This document shows, piece by piece, positions 7,115-14,254 of a stretch of 33,402 bases of DNA. Source of the DNA: an uncultured Sulfurovum sp. (GTDB taxonomy: Bacteria; Campylobacterota; Campylobacteria; Campylobacterales; Sulfurovaceae); NCBI GenBank assembly GCA_902727895.1, contig CACVAP010000045.1:1-33402 (forward strand). The letters run 5' to 3'. Under the pieces are notes generated by a model that saw only the letters and a list, made by a program, of their open reading frames with translations, did not search any database and had not been told where the DNA came from. The translations under genes were made by a program, and so were the position numbers. Each line of letters opens with the position of its first letter. The first letter of the stretch is position 1.

Positions 7115-8116
7115 ATGGAACGCATCGTAGACATAGAAAAATTTGATAATGAATTTATAGAAGAGGTTTCATTGCGACCTTCTTCTTGGGACGAATACAT
7201 TGGTCAAGGACAAATTAAAAAGAATTTAAAAGTATTTATTGAAGCTTCTAAAAAAAGAGAGGAGGCACTCGACCACATCCTCTTTTTTGGACCTCCTGGT
7301 TTAGGTAAAACTACCATAGCAAACCTTATCTCTTCAGAGATGGGTGCTAACATAAAAACTACAGCAGCACCCATGATAGAAAAATCAGGTGATTTAGCTG
7401 CTATTTTAACCAATGTTGAAGAAGGTGATATTTTATTTATAGATGAAATTCATCGTATGTCTCCTGCTATTGAAGAGATTCTTTACTCAGCAATGGAAGA
7501 CTTTAGACTGGACATCATCATTGGTTCTGGACCAGCTGCACAAACGGTTAAAATTGATTTACCACGTTTTACACTTGTCGGTGCAACAACCAGAGCTGGT
7601 ATGCTTTCTCACCCTCTTCGTGAACGTTTTGGAATGCACTTTCGCATGCAATTTTACTCAACAGAAGAACTTGCAGAGATTGTACATTTGGCTTCTATTA
7701 AACTTGATAAAAAAACAAATACTGAAGCTGCTCATGAGATTGCAAAACGAAGTCGTGGAACACCCAGATTGGCACTACGCCTACTTAGAAGGGTTCGTGA
7801 CTTCTCAGAAGTTGCCAATGAAACTAGTATTAATCTAAAAACAACACAATATGCGCTTGACCAACTTGGTGTAAACAACTTAGGTTTTGATGTTGAAGAT
7901 ATTCGTTTACTTGAATTTCTCATCGCTTCAAAAGGTCGACCTATGGGGCTATCAACCATTGCTGCTGCACTTTCTGAAGATGAGGGAACCATTGAAGATG
8001 TATTAGAACCCTATTTACTTTCTAATGGTTATATTGAAAGAACAGCACGTGGACGGGTAGCAACTGAGAAGTCATACAGCTACTTTAAGTTGGGAGGAGA
8101 TAAGAATGATGAATAA
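7115..8116 (+). CDS. ruvB: Holliday junction branch-migration ATPase RuvB
   Basis: The 333-residue AAA+ motor forms a hexamer on DNA and, with RuvA, drives branch migration of Holliday junctions in recombinational repair. Sequence marks are: [11 protein letters not shown] at the N-terminus, Walker A in [11 protein letters not shown] (about residues 57-67), the [16 protein letters not shown] segment, Walker [10 protein letters not shown], sensor motif [11 protein letters not shown] with LRERFGM, and the C-terminal winged-helix part [13 protein letters not shown] with [11 protein letters not shown]. The length is typical. No good Shine-Dalgarno site precedes the ATG at 7115; an ATG at 7102 is out of frame. 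It overlaps the next gene by 11 bp, so both are translated from one message. Confidence 0.97.
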   Translation: MERIVDIEKFDNEFIEEVSLRPSSWDEYIGQGQIKKNLKVFIEASKKREEALDHILFFGPPGLGKTTIANLISSEMGANIKTTAAPMIEKSGDLAAILTNVEEGDILFIDEIHRMSPAIEEILYSAMEDFRLDIIIGSGPAAQTVKIDLPRFTLVGATTRAGMLSHPLRERFGMHFRMQFYSTEELAEIVHLASIKLDKKTNTEAAHEIAKRSRGTPRLALRLLRRVRDFSEVANETSINLKTTQYALDQLGVNNLGFDVEDIRLLEFLIASKGRPMGLSTIAAALSEDEGTIEDVLEPYLLSNGYIERTARGRVATEKSYSYFKLGGDKNDE

Positions 8117-9137
8117 AAGCGACTATATCATTGCTATTCTTTTTGGTCTTGCACTTATTGGTGCTTATACTATTTATCAACCATTTTTACTCTCTATAGT
8201 TGTTGCCTTATTACTGACCATGGCTACGGGTAATGTACATTATAAAATTACGGCACAGTTAGATTCAGAAAAAATTTCAGCGAGTATTCTTAGTTTCTTA
8301 CTTTTAATCATTCTTTTTGTACCCATTATCTATATAGCGACAACAGGTGTACAAGCTTTAGCTTCTATTGATTCTAACATCATCACCCAGACGACCACGA
8401 AACTTATTTCTCTTTCTGAAGGTATTCCAATTTTAGAAGATTGGCTTAAAGAATATTTGAATAATGAACAGATTTTAGAAAACATTAAAACTTCTACAGC
8501 GACAATAACCACAGCAGGTAGCCATGGAATTGGATTTATAAAGAATGTTTTCTTTGTTATTATCTTTTATTTCATACTCAACTCTTATGCTGATAAACTT
8601 TTCTCACTGATTACCTCTTTTTTACCAATGAACAGTGAAGAAGGAAATAAAATTTTAAAAGAAATTTCATCAACCATGGAAGTTGTTTTTTATTCTATTA
8701 TCGTTACAGCTATTTTTGAAGGTTTACTTTTTGGTATCGTGATTTCATTTTTTGGATTTAATGGTCTTCTTTTAGGAACTATTTATGGCTTTGCCTCACT
8801 TATTCCTTTTGTTGGTGGTGCGTTAGTTTGGATGCCAGTTTCACTCTATGCATGGAACACCATTAATGCGAACTCAGCTATTATCATTGCAGCTTATTCT
8901 GTAGTCATCATCTCCATACTTGCTGATACATTTATTAAACCTATGATTATTCGATATATCAAAGATAATATTCTTCATAGTTCTGCTCGAATTAACGAAC
9001 TACTTATTTTCTTTTCTATTGTGGCAGGTATGAGTTCTTATGGTTTTTGGGGAATGATTTTAGGACCTGCAATTACTTCATTTTTAATTGCTATTTCTAA
9101 AGTATATCTTGAATTATATGGGAAAAATGATCACTAA
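8106..9137 (+). CDS. AI-2E family transporter (PerM/TqsA-like membrane protein)
   Basis: This 343-residue polytopic protein has about seven or eight hydrophobic segments in the arrangement of the AI-2E/PerM family (PF01594): an N-terminal pair of helices, a long soluble loop with amphipathic helices (about residues 85-150), then helices containing [26 protein letters not shown], the most conserved block of the family, and [12 protein letters not shown]. Members export small molecules or act as permeases, and the substrate here cannot be told. A strong GGGAGGAGA ribosome site within the end of ruvB precedes ATGATG at 8106/8109, so start choice is uncertain by one codon. It overlaps ruvB, suggesting translational coupling. 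Confidence 0.88.
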   Translation: MMNKSDYIIAILFGLALIGAYTIYQPFLLSIVVALLLTMATGNVHYKITAQLDSEKISASILSFLLLIILFVPIIYIATTGVQALASIDSNIITQTTTKLISLSEGIPILEDWLKEYLNNEQILENIKTSTATITTAGSHGIGFIKNVFFVIIFYFILNSYADKLFSLITSFLPMNSEEGNKILKEISSTMEVVFYSIIVTAIFEGLLFGIVISFFGFNGLLLGTIYGFASLIPFVGGALVWMPVSLYAWNTINANSAIIIAAYSVVIISILADTFIKPMIIRYIKDNILHSSARINELLIFFSIVAGMSSYGFWGMILGPAITSFLIAISKVYLELYGKNDH

Positions 9138-9155
9138 TTTTTATTAGTAATCATT
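9126..9155. terminator. Bidirectional terminator between convergent genes
   Basis: The 13-base arms aatgatcactaat and attagtaatcatt pair with one mismatch around a TTTT loop. The structure overlaps the stop codon of the AI-2E transporter gene and lies 15 bp beyond the end of the minus-strand barrel protein gene. A T-run follows the stem in the minus direction, so it fits a rho-independent terminator for the gene at 9171 and probably serves both. Confidence 0.65.
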
Positions 9156-9170
9156 TAAAAACTCTAGAAC

Positions 9171-9908
9171 TTAAAAGTCGTAAGTAACACCAACACTCAC
9201 TGTATCTAAGTCAGGAGAACCTGACTTTTGTACCAATCTTTCATAATCAGTAAATAGCCCCCATCCACCTTCTTGGTCACCATAACCATCAAAGCTTCTA
9301 TCATATCTACCTTCTTTAGCTGTATCAGATCCTAAGTCATATTCTAAACCAGCACCCCATGCAAATGTTTCTGCATTTACACGTCTCTTAGAACCTTGCG
9401 TTGTTGTTTTGGCATAACCTGCAAGTCCATAAACATTAATATCGTCAGTAACAGGATACATCGGTTTTACAAAAAGCCCTGCATGTTTGATTTTTCCACC
9501 ATTAGACTTCCAATTCGTTCTAATACCTCTACCTTCAACACCAATATATTCATTAAAGTCATATCCTACACGGGCAACTACACCTGCTGTTTTATCTACC
9601 TTACCTTTATCAGTGGTACAACCACAATCAGGGTCATATCTTGCAGCTGTTAATCCTAATCCTACATAAAGACCAAGTGGATAAAGATTTTCAAGAATGG
9701 GCACAGGTATGGGTACTGGTTCGGGAACTACCATTGGTTCTGGTAAGACAACTGGTGCTTCAACTTCTGTTACAATCGGTTCTATATAAGGCTCAATAGG
9801 AAGTATAATTTCTTCCTCTTCAAATACCGTAGGAAGAATATCTCCCCCTGCATACACTATACTATTCATACATACCAATGATATACTTATTAACATTATT
9901 TTTTTCAT
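9171..9908 (-). CDS. OmpA-like outer-membrane beta-barrel protein
   Basis: The protein has a signal peptide (MKKIMLISISLVCMNSIVYA). A Pro/Glu/Val-rich low-complexity linker of about 45 residues follows (EEEEIILPIEPYIEPIVTE ... PVPIPVP). The rest is a small eight-strand-type barrel of the OmpA/OMP_b-brl kind (GLYVGLGLTAARYD, VVARVGYDFNEYIGVEGRG, INVYGLAGYAKT, AGLEYDLG), ending in VTYDF with the terminal Phe recognised by the Bam machinery. A Cys pair in DCGCTT sits in an early loop. I place the start at 9908 because CAGGAG lies 8-13 bases upstream of that ATG; an in-frame ATG at 9953 would add 15 residues before the signal peptide. The length is then 245 residues. The ligand is unknown. Confidence 0.82.
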   Translation of the reverse strand: MKKIMLISISLVCMNSIVYAGGDILPTVFEEEEIILPIEPYIEPIVTEVEAPVVLPEPMVVPEPVPIPVPILENLYPLGLYVGLGLTAARYDPDCGCTTDKGKVDKTAGVVARVGYDFNEYIGVEGRGIRTNWKSNGGKIKHAGLFVKPMYPVTDDINVYGLAGYAKTTTQGSKRRVNAETFAWGAGLEYDLGSDTAKEGRYDRSFDGYGDQEGGWGLFTDYERLVQKSGSPDLDTVSVGVTYDF

Positions 9909-9965
9909 TAACTTACTCCTGTTAAGATTTAAGAGTAGTTTAACATTATTCATTTTAAATAATAT

Positions 9966-9992
9966 GTAACAATTATTATTAATAATTGTTAC
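9966..9992. promoter_or_regulatory. Perfect 27-bp palindrome upstream of the barrel protein gene
   Basis: The arms GTAACAATTATTA and TAATAATTGTTAC are exact reverse complements around a single T. The palindrome lies 58-84 bp upstream of the barrel protein's ATG and 55 bp beyond the stop of the Sel1 gene, both on the minus strand. The position suits an operator over the barrel gene's promoter. It could instead be an AU-rich terminator hairpin for the Sel1 gene; there is no strong T-run after it. Confidence 0.5.
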
Positions 9993-10046
9993 TAGAGTCT
10001 TTGTAAGCTGTGATAAAATAAAAGATAAAGCTAAAGCTAAATTACT

Positions 10047-10457
10047 TTATCTCCTAAAGTTCATACTATATCTTCTGTTTTGTACAGTATGTGGTTGAGG
10101 TCTTTCTAAGGCATAAAATCTATATAAAACAGACTGTGCTTGAGCATGACCTTTTTTTGAGGCACGTGTAAACCATAAACGAGCTAATTCAGCATTTTTT
10201 CTTACTCCTGAACCATAATGAAACATTAATGCCAGCTGGTATTGAGAAGCGCTGTAGCCCTTAGTAGCAGACTTATGATACCACTTAAATGCACTATGTA
10301 AGTCTTGCTGTGTCTGTGCTTTATTTTTGTATTGTGTGGCTAAATTGTATTGAGCATAGACATCACCATATTGTGCTGATTGTGCTACACTTTTAAAGTT
10401 ATTTGCATTTAGTGTTGTAAAGAGCAGGCAGATAGAGAGTATAAGTTTCTTTTTCAT
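10047..10457 (-). CDS. Secreted Sel1-repeat (TPR-like) protein
   Basis: This 136-residue protein has a signal peptide (MKKKLILSICLLFTTLNA). Its mature part is made of Sel1-like helical repeats: AQYGDVYAQYNLATQYKNK, HSAFKWYHKSATKGYSASQ with YQLALMFHYGSGVRKN, and ARLWFTRASKKGHAQAQ, the classical A-x-x-x-L-G-x-x-Y-x-x-G-x-G-V pattern. Sel1 proteins are scaffolds for protein-protein contacts; in Helicobacter relatives they form the secreted Hcp cysteine-rich family, but this one has no repeated Cys pairs. The C-terminal ALERPQPHTVQNRRYSMNFRR is basic. The gene lies 69 bp downstream of the hydrogenase-like small subunit gene on the same strand, so it may be read from the same message. Confidence 0.8.
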   Translation of the reverse strand: MKKKLILSICLLFTTLNANNFKSVAQSAQYGDVYAQYNLATQYKNKAQTQQDLHSAFKWYHKSATKGYSASQYQLALMFHYGSGVRKNAELARLWFTRASKKGHAQAQSVLYRFYALERPQPHTVQNRRYSMNFRR

Positions 10458-10526
10458 AATATTAAACCAATCTTAAGTATTTATTTTAATAATTATATTA
10501 AGTTTTAATTAAAATGTTGGTTAAAA

Positions 10527-11054
10527 TTATGATTTTTGATGCGAATACTCATCCTTTTTTAAATATTCTTTAAGTCCTTCTAGTATGGCAATAGGCTCAG
10601 GAGGACAACCAACAATATGATAAGAGGAGGAATAAAATATTTCTGCATTATTTTTTAAGGCAAAAGTCTCTTTAAAGGGTGCAGTAAAGACTGGGCAATC
10701 CCCAACCGTAATCACCCTTTTAGGCTCTTTTAGTTTTCCATATATCATTTCTAACTCAACATACATATTTTCTGTCATAAGTCCTGTAATCAATAATATA
10801 TCTGCTTCTATGATATCATAGACCACTTCTAGCCCTAAAAAAGAGAGTTCATATAAAGGTGAGAACAATAGCTGTAATTCCAATTCACAGCCATTACAAG
10901 AACCTGAGTCAAGGACATATATCTTCAATTTTGACGAAAATTTTTCTTTAATTAATCCTCTAATTGTATGCTTTAACATGTCTAAAGAATTATCTATGAC
11001 TCCCTCTTTTTCTGAATGTGTTACAGGGAATCTATCTTTAAACAAATTAAACAT
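10527..11054 (-). CDS. NuoB/HycG-like [4Fe-4S] small subunit
   Basis: This 175-residue protein belongs to the complex I 20-kDa (NuoB) and group 4 hydrogenase small subunit (HycG/HyfI/EchC) family (PF01058). The SGSCNGCELE motif (Cys53, Cys56), GDCPVF (Cys120) and GCPPEP (Cys150) give all four cysteines needed to hold the single proximal [4Fe-4S] cluster. The CNGC spacing with the CPPEP ending is closer to hydrogenase-4 type small subunits than to NuoB, which has adjacent cysteines. It follows the large-subunit-like gene by 9 bp, so the two are surely made together. No membrane subunits or ferredoxin-type subunits are next to it. An electron-transfer role is likely; the redox partner is unknown. 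Confidence 0.85.
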   Translation of the reverse strand: MFNLFKDRFPVTHSEKEGVIDNSLDMLKHTIRGLIKEKFSSKLKIYVLDSGSCNGCELELQLLFSPLYELSFLGLEVVYDIIEADILLITGLMTENMYVELEMIYGKLKEPKRVITVGDCPVFTAPFKETFALKNNAEIFYSSSYHIVGCPPEPIAILEGLKEYLKKDEYSHQKS

Positions 11055-11063
11055 TTAAAAACC

Positions 11064-12419
11064 TTATAAATCTATGGCTGAAATATTAAAAGGAATACTC
11101 TTAATAATCAGTCCTAAAGTTGATACTTCTGAATTTTTAATAGTAGAAGGTAAAGCTTGTGCATTTAAAAAACTTGGATCTCTTACAAAGAAACGCTCTA
11201 TTACTCCATCTTTCAGTGATATATACATCATAAGTTCACCAGCAGAACTTTCAACATAAGAATAATACTCACCATCTACAGGTGTACCAATATAGAAAGT
11301 TAAAATATCATTGCTAACTAAACTTCTCATCATACGTAAAGAAGTCAAAATTTCTGTAATTCGTATGTTAAATCTTGAAAAAGTATCTCCTCCCTCCTCA
11401 AGACTCATATGAAAATCATGCTTCGTATGAAAATCACTTTCATCTCTTCTGTCTAGTCTAATCCCTGAACAACGGGCCATTATTCCTACTAATCCATAGT
11501 CAACTGCTTTGGACTTCGATATTTGACCTACAAGTAGTGTTTCCAGTAAAATTTTGTCATTTTTTTCAACCCACGCTACAAATGCTATTAATTCTTTTCC
11601 TAAACGAAGTAAAAAGTCATAAGCATCATCCATATTTAGAAACTTAACATCCACAAGGAGAGAAGAGAAACCAAAACGATGTCCTGTTACTTTTTTCATT
11701 ACCTCTCTACCCTCTCCCACAAACTTTACAAAAAAAGCTGTTCCATCTTCAAAGTTTAATAATTGACAAAGTACAGATAAATCCGTTAAATGGTTAATCG
11801 TACGTTCTAATTCAAGTAAAAACATATGTCGTTTTTTTATCTTCTTTGGCAAGGTTTTTTTAGATGATTGAAGTTCTATGTCTAAAAAGGCTGTTTGATA
11901 AGCGATGGTTGATGACGCTGCAATGCGCTCAACTATTGGTCTTGCTTCTTCTAAAGTTAAGCCTTCTAGCATTTTTTCAATGCCTCTATATTTATAAAAG
12001 GTCATCATTTCAAAATGCAGTATTGTTTCATCTTTATCAAATACTTGAAATTGGGATGATTCTAAGTGGAAAGGATGAGCGCAATCAGTGACTACTCCAT
12101 GATTCTCATCTATGCCTAATTCATTCACTTTCTCATGCTCAATAACTGTATTAAGAAAGTCTTTTCTCATGGGAAAAACATTTGGAGGAAAATGTTCATG
12201 TTTAACTAAGGGACGTTCATCATTGCTATACAAAATTTCAATACCAAAATCATCTCTAATTTTACGTTCAAACCAAACGGCTGAAGGATAAGCATGTGCA
12301 ATTGAAAGCAAGGAAGGTGTGTCTTTACTAAGACGTTCTTTTATGGTGTTCTCATCATAAACAGTGATAATCTCAAAAAAGTCCTCTTTCTCTTGAGCAA
12401 ACCTTGCAATTAATCTCAT
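11064..12419 (-). CDS. HycE/NuoCD-like large subunit lacking NiFe-site cysteines
   Basis: This 451-residue fusion has a short NuoC-type N-terminal domain (about 1-90, with AVWFERKIRDDFGI at 47-60) joined to a NuoD/hydrogenase large-subunit domain. The second part shows YKYRGIEKMLEGL (143-154), LLELERTINHL (201-211), KKVTGHRFGF and MARCSGIRLDRRDE. Where HycE has the Ni-binding RVCGIC, this protein has RIAASS (165-170). Where HycE has DPCYSC near the C-terminus, it has IPFNIS (442-447). Both Cys pairs are therefore gone and no [NiFe] centre can form; only the complex-I-like fold remains. The product is shorter than HycE (569 residues in E. coli). It lies 15 bp after the helix-turn-helix protein gene and 9 bp before the small subunit gene. 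It may act in electron transfer or redox sensing. Confidence 0.85.
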   Translation of the reverse strand: MRLIARFAQEKEDFFEIITVYDENTIKERLSKDTPSLLSIAHAYPSAVWFERKIRDDFGIEILYSNDERPLVKHEHFPPNVFPMRKDFLNTVIEHEKVNELGIDENHGVVTDCAHPFHLESSQFQVFDKDETILHFEMMTFYKYRGIEKMLEGLTLEEARPIVERIAASSTIAYQTAFLDIELQSSKKTLPKKIKKRHMFLLELERTINHLTDLSVLCQLLNFEDGTAFFVKFVGEGREVMKKVTGHRFGFSSLLVDVKFLNMDDAYDFLLRLGKELIAFVAWVEKNDKILLETLLVGQISKSKAVDYGLVGIMARCSGIRLDRRDESDFHTKHDFHMSLEEGGDTFSRFNIRITEILTSLRMMRSLVSNDILTFYIGTPVDGEYYSYVESSAGELMMYISLKDGVIERFFVRDPSFLNAQALPSTIKNSEVSTLGLIIKSIPFNISAIDL

Positions 12420-12434
12420 CCTGTCCTAACAATA

Positions 12435-13085
12435 TTATTGTTTCTTATTTAAAATGTCTTCATAAAAATGATAACAACTTAAATAAATAATATCTTCTTC
12501 CATTTTAATCCGTTCATCATTTTGCATAAAAGCTTTTCTTAGTCGCTTGACTACTTTTACTTTACGTTTCTCTTTACTTATCTTGCAACGTTCAAAAAAC
12601 TCATCCAAGGTAATCCAACACTCTTCATTTTCATTATTATCTCTACTCTCTTTTAGTGAAATTGCTTCTATAGGTGCTGCTTGGGTTTCTACTTCTTTTT
12701 GCTTGTCAAGTACCATATAGTCAACTTGTTTAACATACAGATTACGCATTTCTGCAAATACTTGCTTTAAAAGTTCTATCTCACCCCTAAGCGTGGTATT
12801 GATTTCTGTATTGGTGTGTTTTAAATCTGATATACTCTCTTTTAAAACAGAAATCGTTTGATCTTTCGAACTTAATAACTCTTTTACATTTATAAGATGA
12901 GGAGCAACCTCTTCTTTTTTTTCACTCTTTTTCTCGTCTTCTCTTTCAACTTCATTCACAACAATATATATTTTCCCATCAACTGTTTTAGAATCCAAAG
13001 TCCCCTTTTTGATCTTGGCATAAACAGCTTGACGTGATATTCCCTGTGATGAAGCATACTCAATAGGCTTTACCAATTTGCTCAT
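12435..13085 (-). CDS. Helix-turn-helix coiled-coil protein
   Basis: This 216-residue protein has an N-terminal MerR/excisionase-like helix-turn-helix (IEYASSQGISRQAVYAKIKK at about 8-27, then GTLDSKTVDGKIYIVV as a wing). A Glu/Lys-rich linker leads to a coiled coil at about 70-130 (SVLKESISDLKHTNTEINT). The C-terminal domain begins WITLDEFFERCKIS and ends CYHFYEDILNKKQ. It could be a regulator or a chromosome-binding protein; the N-terminal motif is clear but I know no named family with this exact layout. It is the first gene of a cluster with the two hydrogenase-like genes (gap 15 bp), which suggests functional linkage. The 79-bp AT-rich gap upstream should hold its promoter. Confidence 0.75.
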   Translation of the reverse strand: MSKLVKPIEYASSQGISRQAVYAKIKKGTLDSKTVDGKIYIVVNEVEREDEKKSEKKEEVAPHLINVKELLSSKDQTISVLKESISDLKHTNTEINTTLRGEIELLKQVFAEMRNLYVKQVDYMVLDKQKEVETQAAPIEAISLKESRDNNENEECWITLDEFFERCKISKEKRKVKVVKRLRKAFMQNDERIKMEEDIIYLSCYHFYEDILNKKQ

Positions 13086-13164
13086 CTCTACTACCTTTCC
13101 CTATTATTGTTAATATATAATATCATAATAATAGAAAAGAACAAAAGAAAAAGTTATTTTTTAG

Positions 13165-13407
13165 TTAAATCATAGCACTTACTTCATCCATCTCTTTCAT
13201 TGTCTCATATCCTACTATACCATCAACAATCAATGTCTTTCTAGTGGATTGAAATGTTTTAACAGCTTTTTCCATCTTGAGAGAAAAAATCCCATCTTCC
13301 TTTAACTCATATCCAATGGTATTTAAAATTTTTTGGGCAATATATACCATCGTCCCACTTTCTCCCATACTTAATTCCTGAAAATATCTTTCGTTACTTC
13401 TTTTCAT
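13165..13407 (-). CDS. Stand-alone peptidoglycan-binding domain protein
   Basis: This 80-residue protein consists almost only of a PG_binding_1 fold (PF01471): MVYIAQKILNTIGYELKEDG, IFSLKMEKAVKTFQSTRKTL, IVDGIVGYETMKEM. This matches the family pattern of V-x-x-L-Q-x-x-L-x-x-x-G, DGxFGxxTxxAVxxFQ and DGxxGxxT. There is no signal peptide, which is odd because the ligand lies outside the cytoplasm; the domain may have another ligand, or the protein may be carried by a partner. An AGGAGT ribosome site precedes the ATG. It ends 79 bp before the helix-turn-helix protein gene on the same strand. Confidence 0.72.
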   Translation of the reverse strand: MKRSNERYFQELSMGESGTMVYIAQKILNTIGYELKEDGIFSLKMEKAVKTFQSTRKTLIVDGIVGYETMKEMDEVSAMI

Positions 13408-13699
13408 AATACTACTCCTATATTACCTTTGATTTAGTATCATAATATGAATGTATTGATATATATTTAAATTTTAAATTCTAGTTTTTTTATAAATTAT
13501 TTTTAAAGTTTAATATTATTAGTACTTATATGGAGGGTTGTAAAATAAAATACTTACTGTTAATCAATATTGAAAAGTCCCTAAATTATGGACTTTTCTT
13601 AAGAAATTAGACCAATACTAGTAAGTTTGGTTTATAAAAAGAAGAATAAGTAAAAATTATCCTTTTTTTATAAATGCGTAAAAAAGTTACAAAAAATTT
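13408..13699. other. AT-rich intergenic region
   Basis: These 292 bp hold no convincing reading frame. The left part should contain the promoter of the peptidoglycan-binding domain gene; the right part holds the terminator hairpin at 13572-13598 and A/T runs. No repeat shared with other parts of the window was seen. Confidence 0.6.
13572..13598 (-). terminator. Hairpin downstream of the metalloprotease operon
   Basis: Perfect 9-bp arms (gaaaagtcc and ggacttttc) surround a 9-base loop, about 100 bp beyond the stop of the gene at 13700. The A/T-rich stem gives T-rich sequence at its end in both directions, so it can work as a rho-independent terminator on the minus strand. Confidence 0.5.
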
Positions 13700-14239
13700 C
13701 TACTCTATTGTAGATATACTCTCTTTTGCTGTGGAAACAGAAAGTCTATCCCCATTACTATTTGTTATGATTGGCTTCAAAGCTTGTTTATTTTGTATAT
13801 TTTCTCCAACATAAATAGGAATAGCAAAAGAACGTGATCTAGTACCATCTATAGTTACAAATAATCTAATATAAAATAAACCATCTTGTTCAGATGAGAC
13901 GTTTAAATTCATTTTATAATCATTGTCTTGCTCATTTAATTGATAGGTTAACTCTTTTTCAAAGCTACTCTCTTCTATAAGATCATCATCTAGACTAACC
14001 TTCACAGAAACATCTCCCTTAGTCAATCCAGAACTAAGAGTAATATCTATATTTGCTACTTCATCTATAGCCACCCTCTGAGTAGTATAACTTATATCAA
14101 CTGCTGCACCTGGCTTCAAATACTTTCCAGCTGTACTAAATGTTTCAAGCTTAGACCTTTCAGTATTCCAAGCATACATACTTCCCCATACTAATCCTAC
14201 TAACGCTGTTAATATTAAAAATAGTCTTGTTTTCTTCAT
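13700..14239 (-). CDS. Membrane-anchored or secreted beta-rich protein of the protease operon
   Basis: This 179-residue protein has one hydrophobic segment at the N-terminus (RLFLILTALVGLVWGSMYAW), which is a signal anchor or an uncleaved signal peptide. The remainder is beta-rich and shaped like one Ig-like domain (VDISYTTQRVAIDEVANIDI, GLFYIRLFVTIDGTRSRSFAIPI). I recognise no named family. It lies 15 bp downstream of the metalloprotease gene and is certainly co-transcribed, so it may be a partner, inhibitor or substrate of the protease; this is an inference from the neighbourhood only. Confidence 0.65.
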   Translation of the reverse strand: MKKTRLFLILTALVGLVWGSMYAWNTERSKLETFSTAGKYLKPGAAVDISYTTQRVAIDEVANIDITLSSGLTKGDVSVKVSLDDDLIEESSFEKELTYQLNEQDNDYKMNLNVSSEQDGLFYIRLFVTIDGTRSRSFAIPIYVGENIQNKQALKPIITNSNGDRLSVSTAKESISTIE

Positions 14240-14254
14240 CCTCTTTCCTTTCTC

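Noticed and set aside
7443-7838. A 131-codon plus-strand frame inside ruvB
   Set aside because: It lies wholly in the +1 frame of a conserved gene and has no family resemblance or ribosome site.
11064-12419. Functional [NiFe] hydrogenase large subunit
   Set aside because: Both Cys-x-x-Cys Ni-binding pairs are replaced, so hydrogen chemistry is not possible with the known mechanism.
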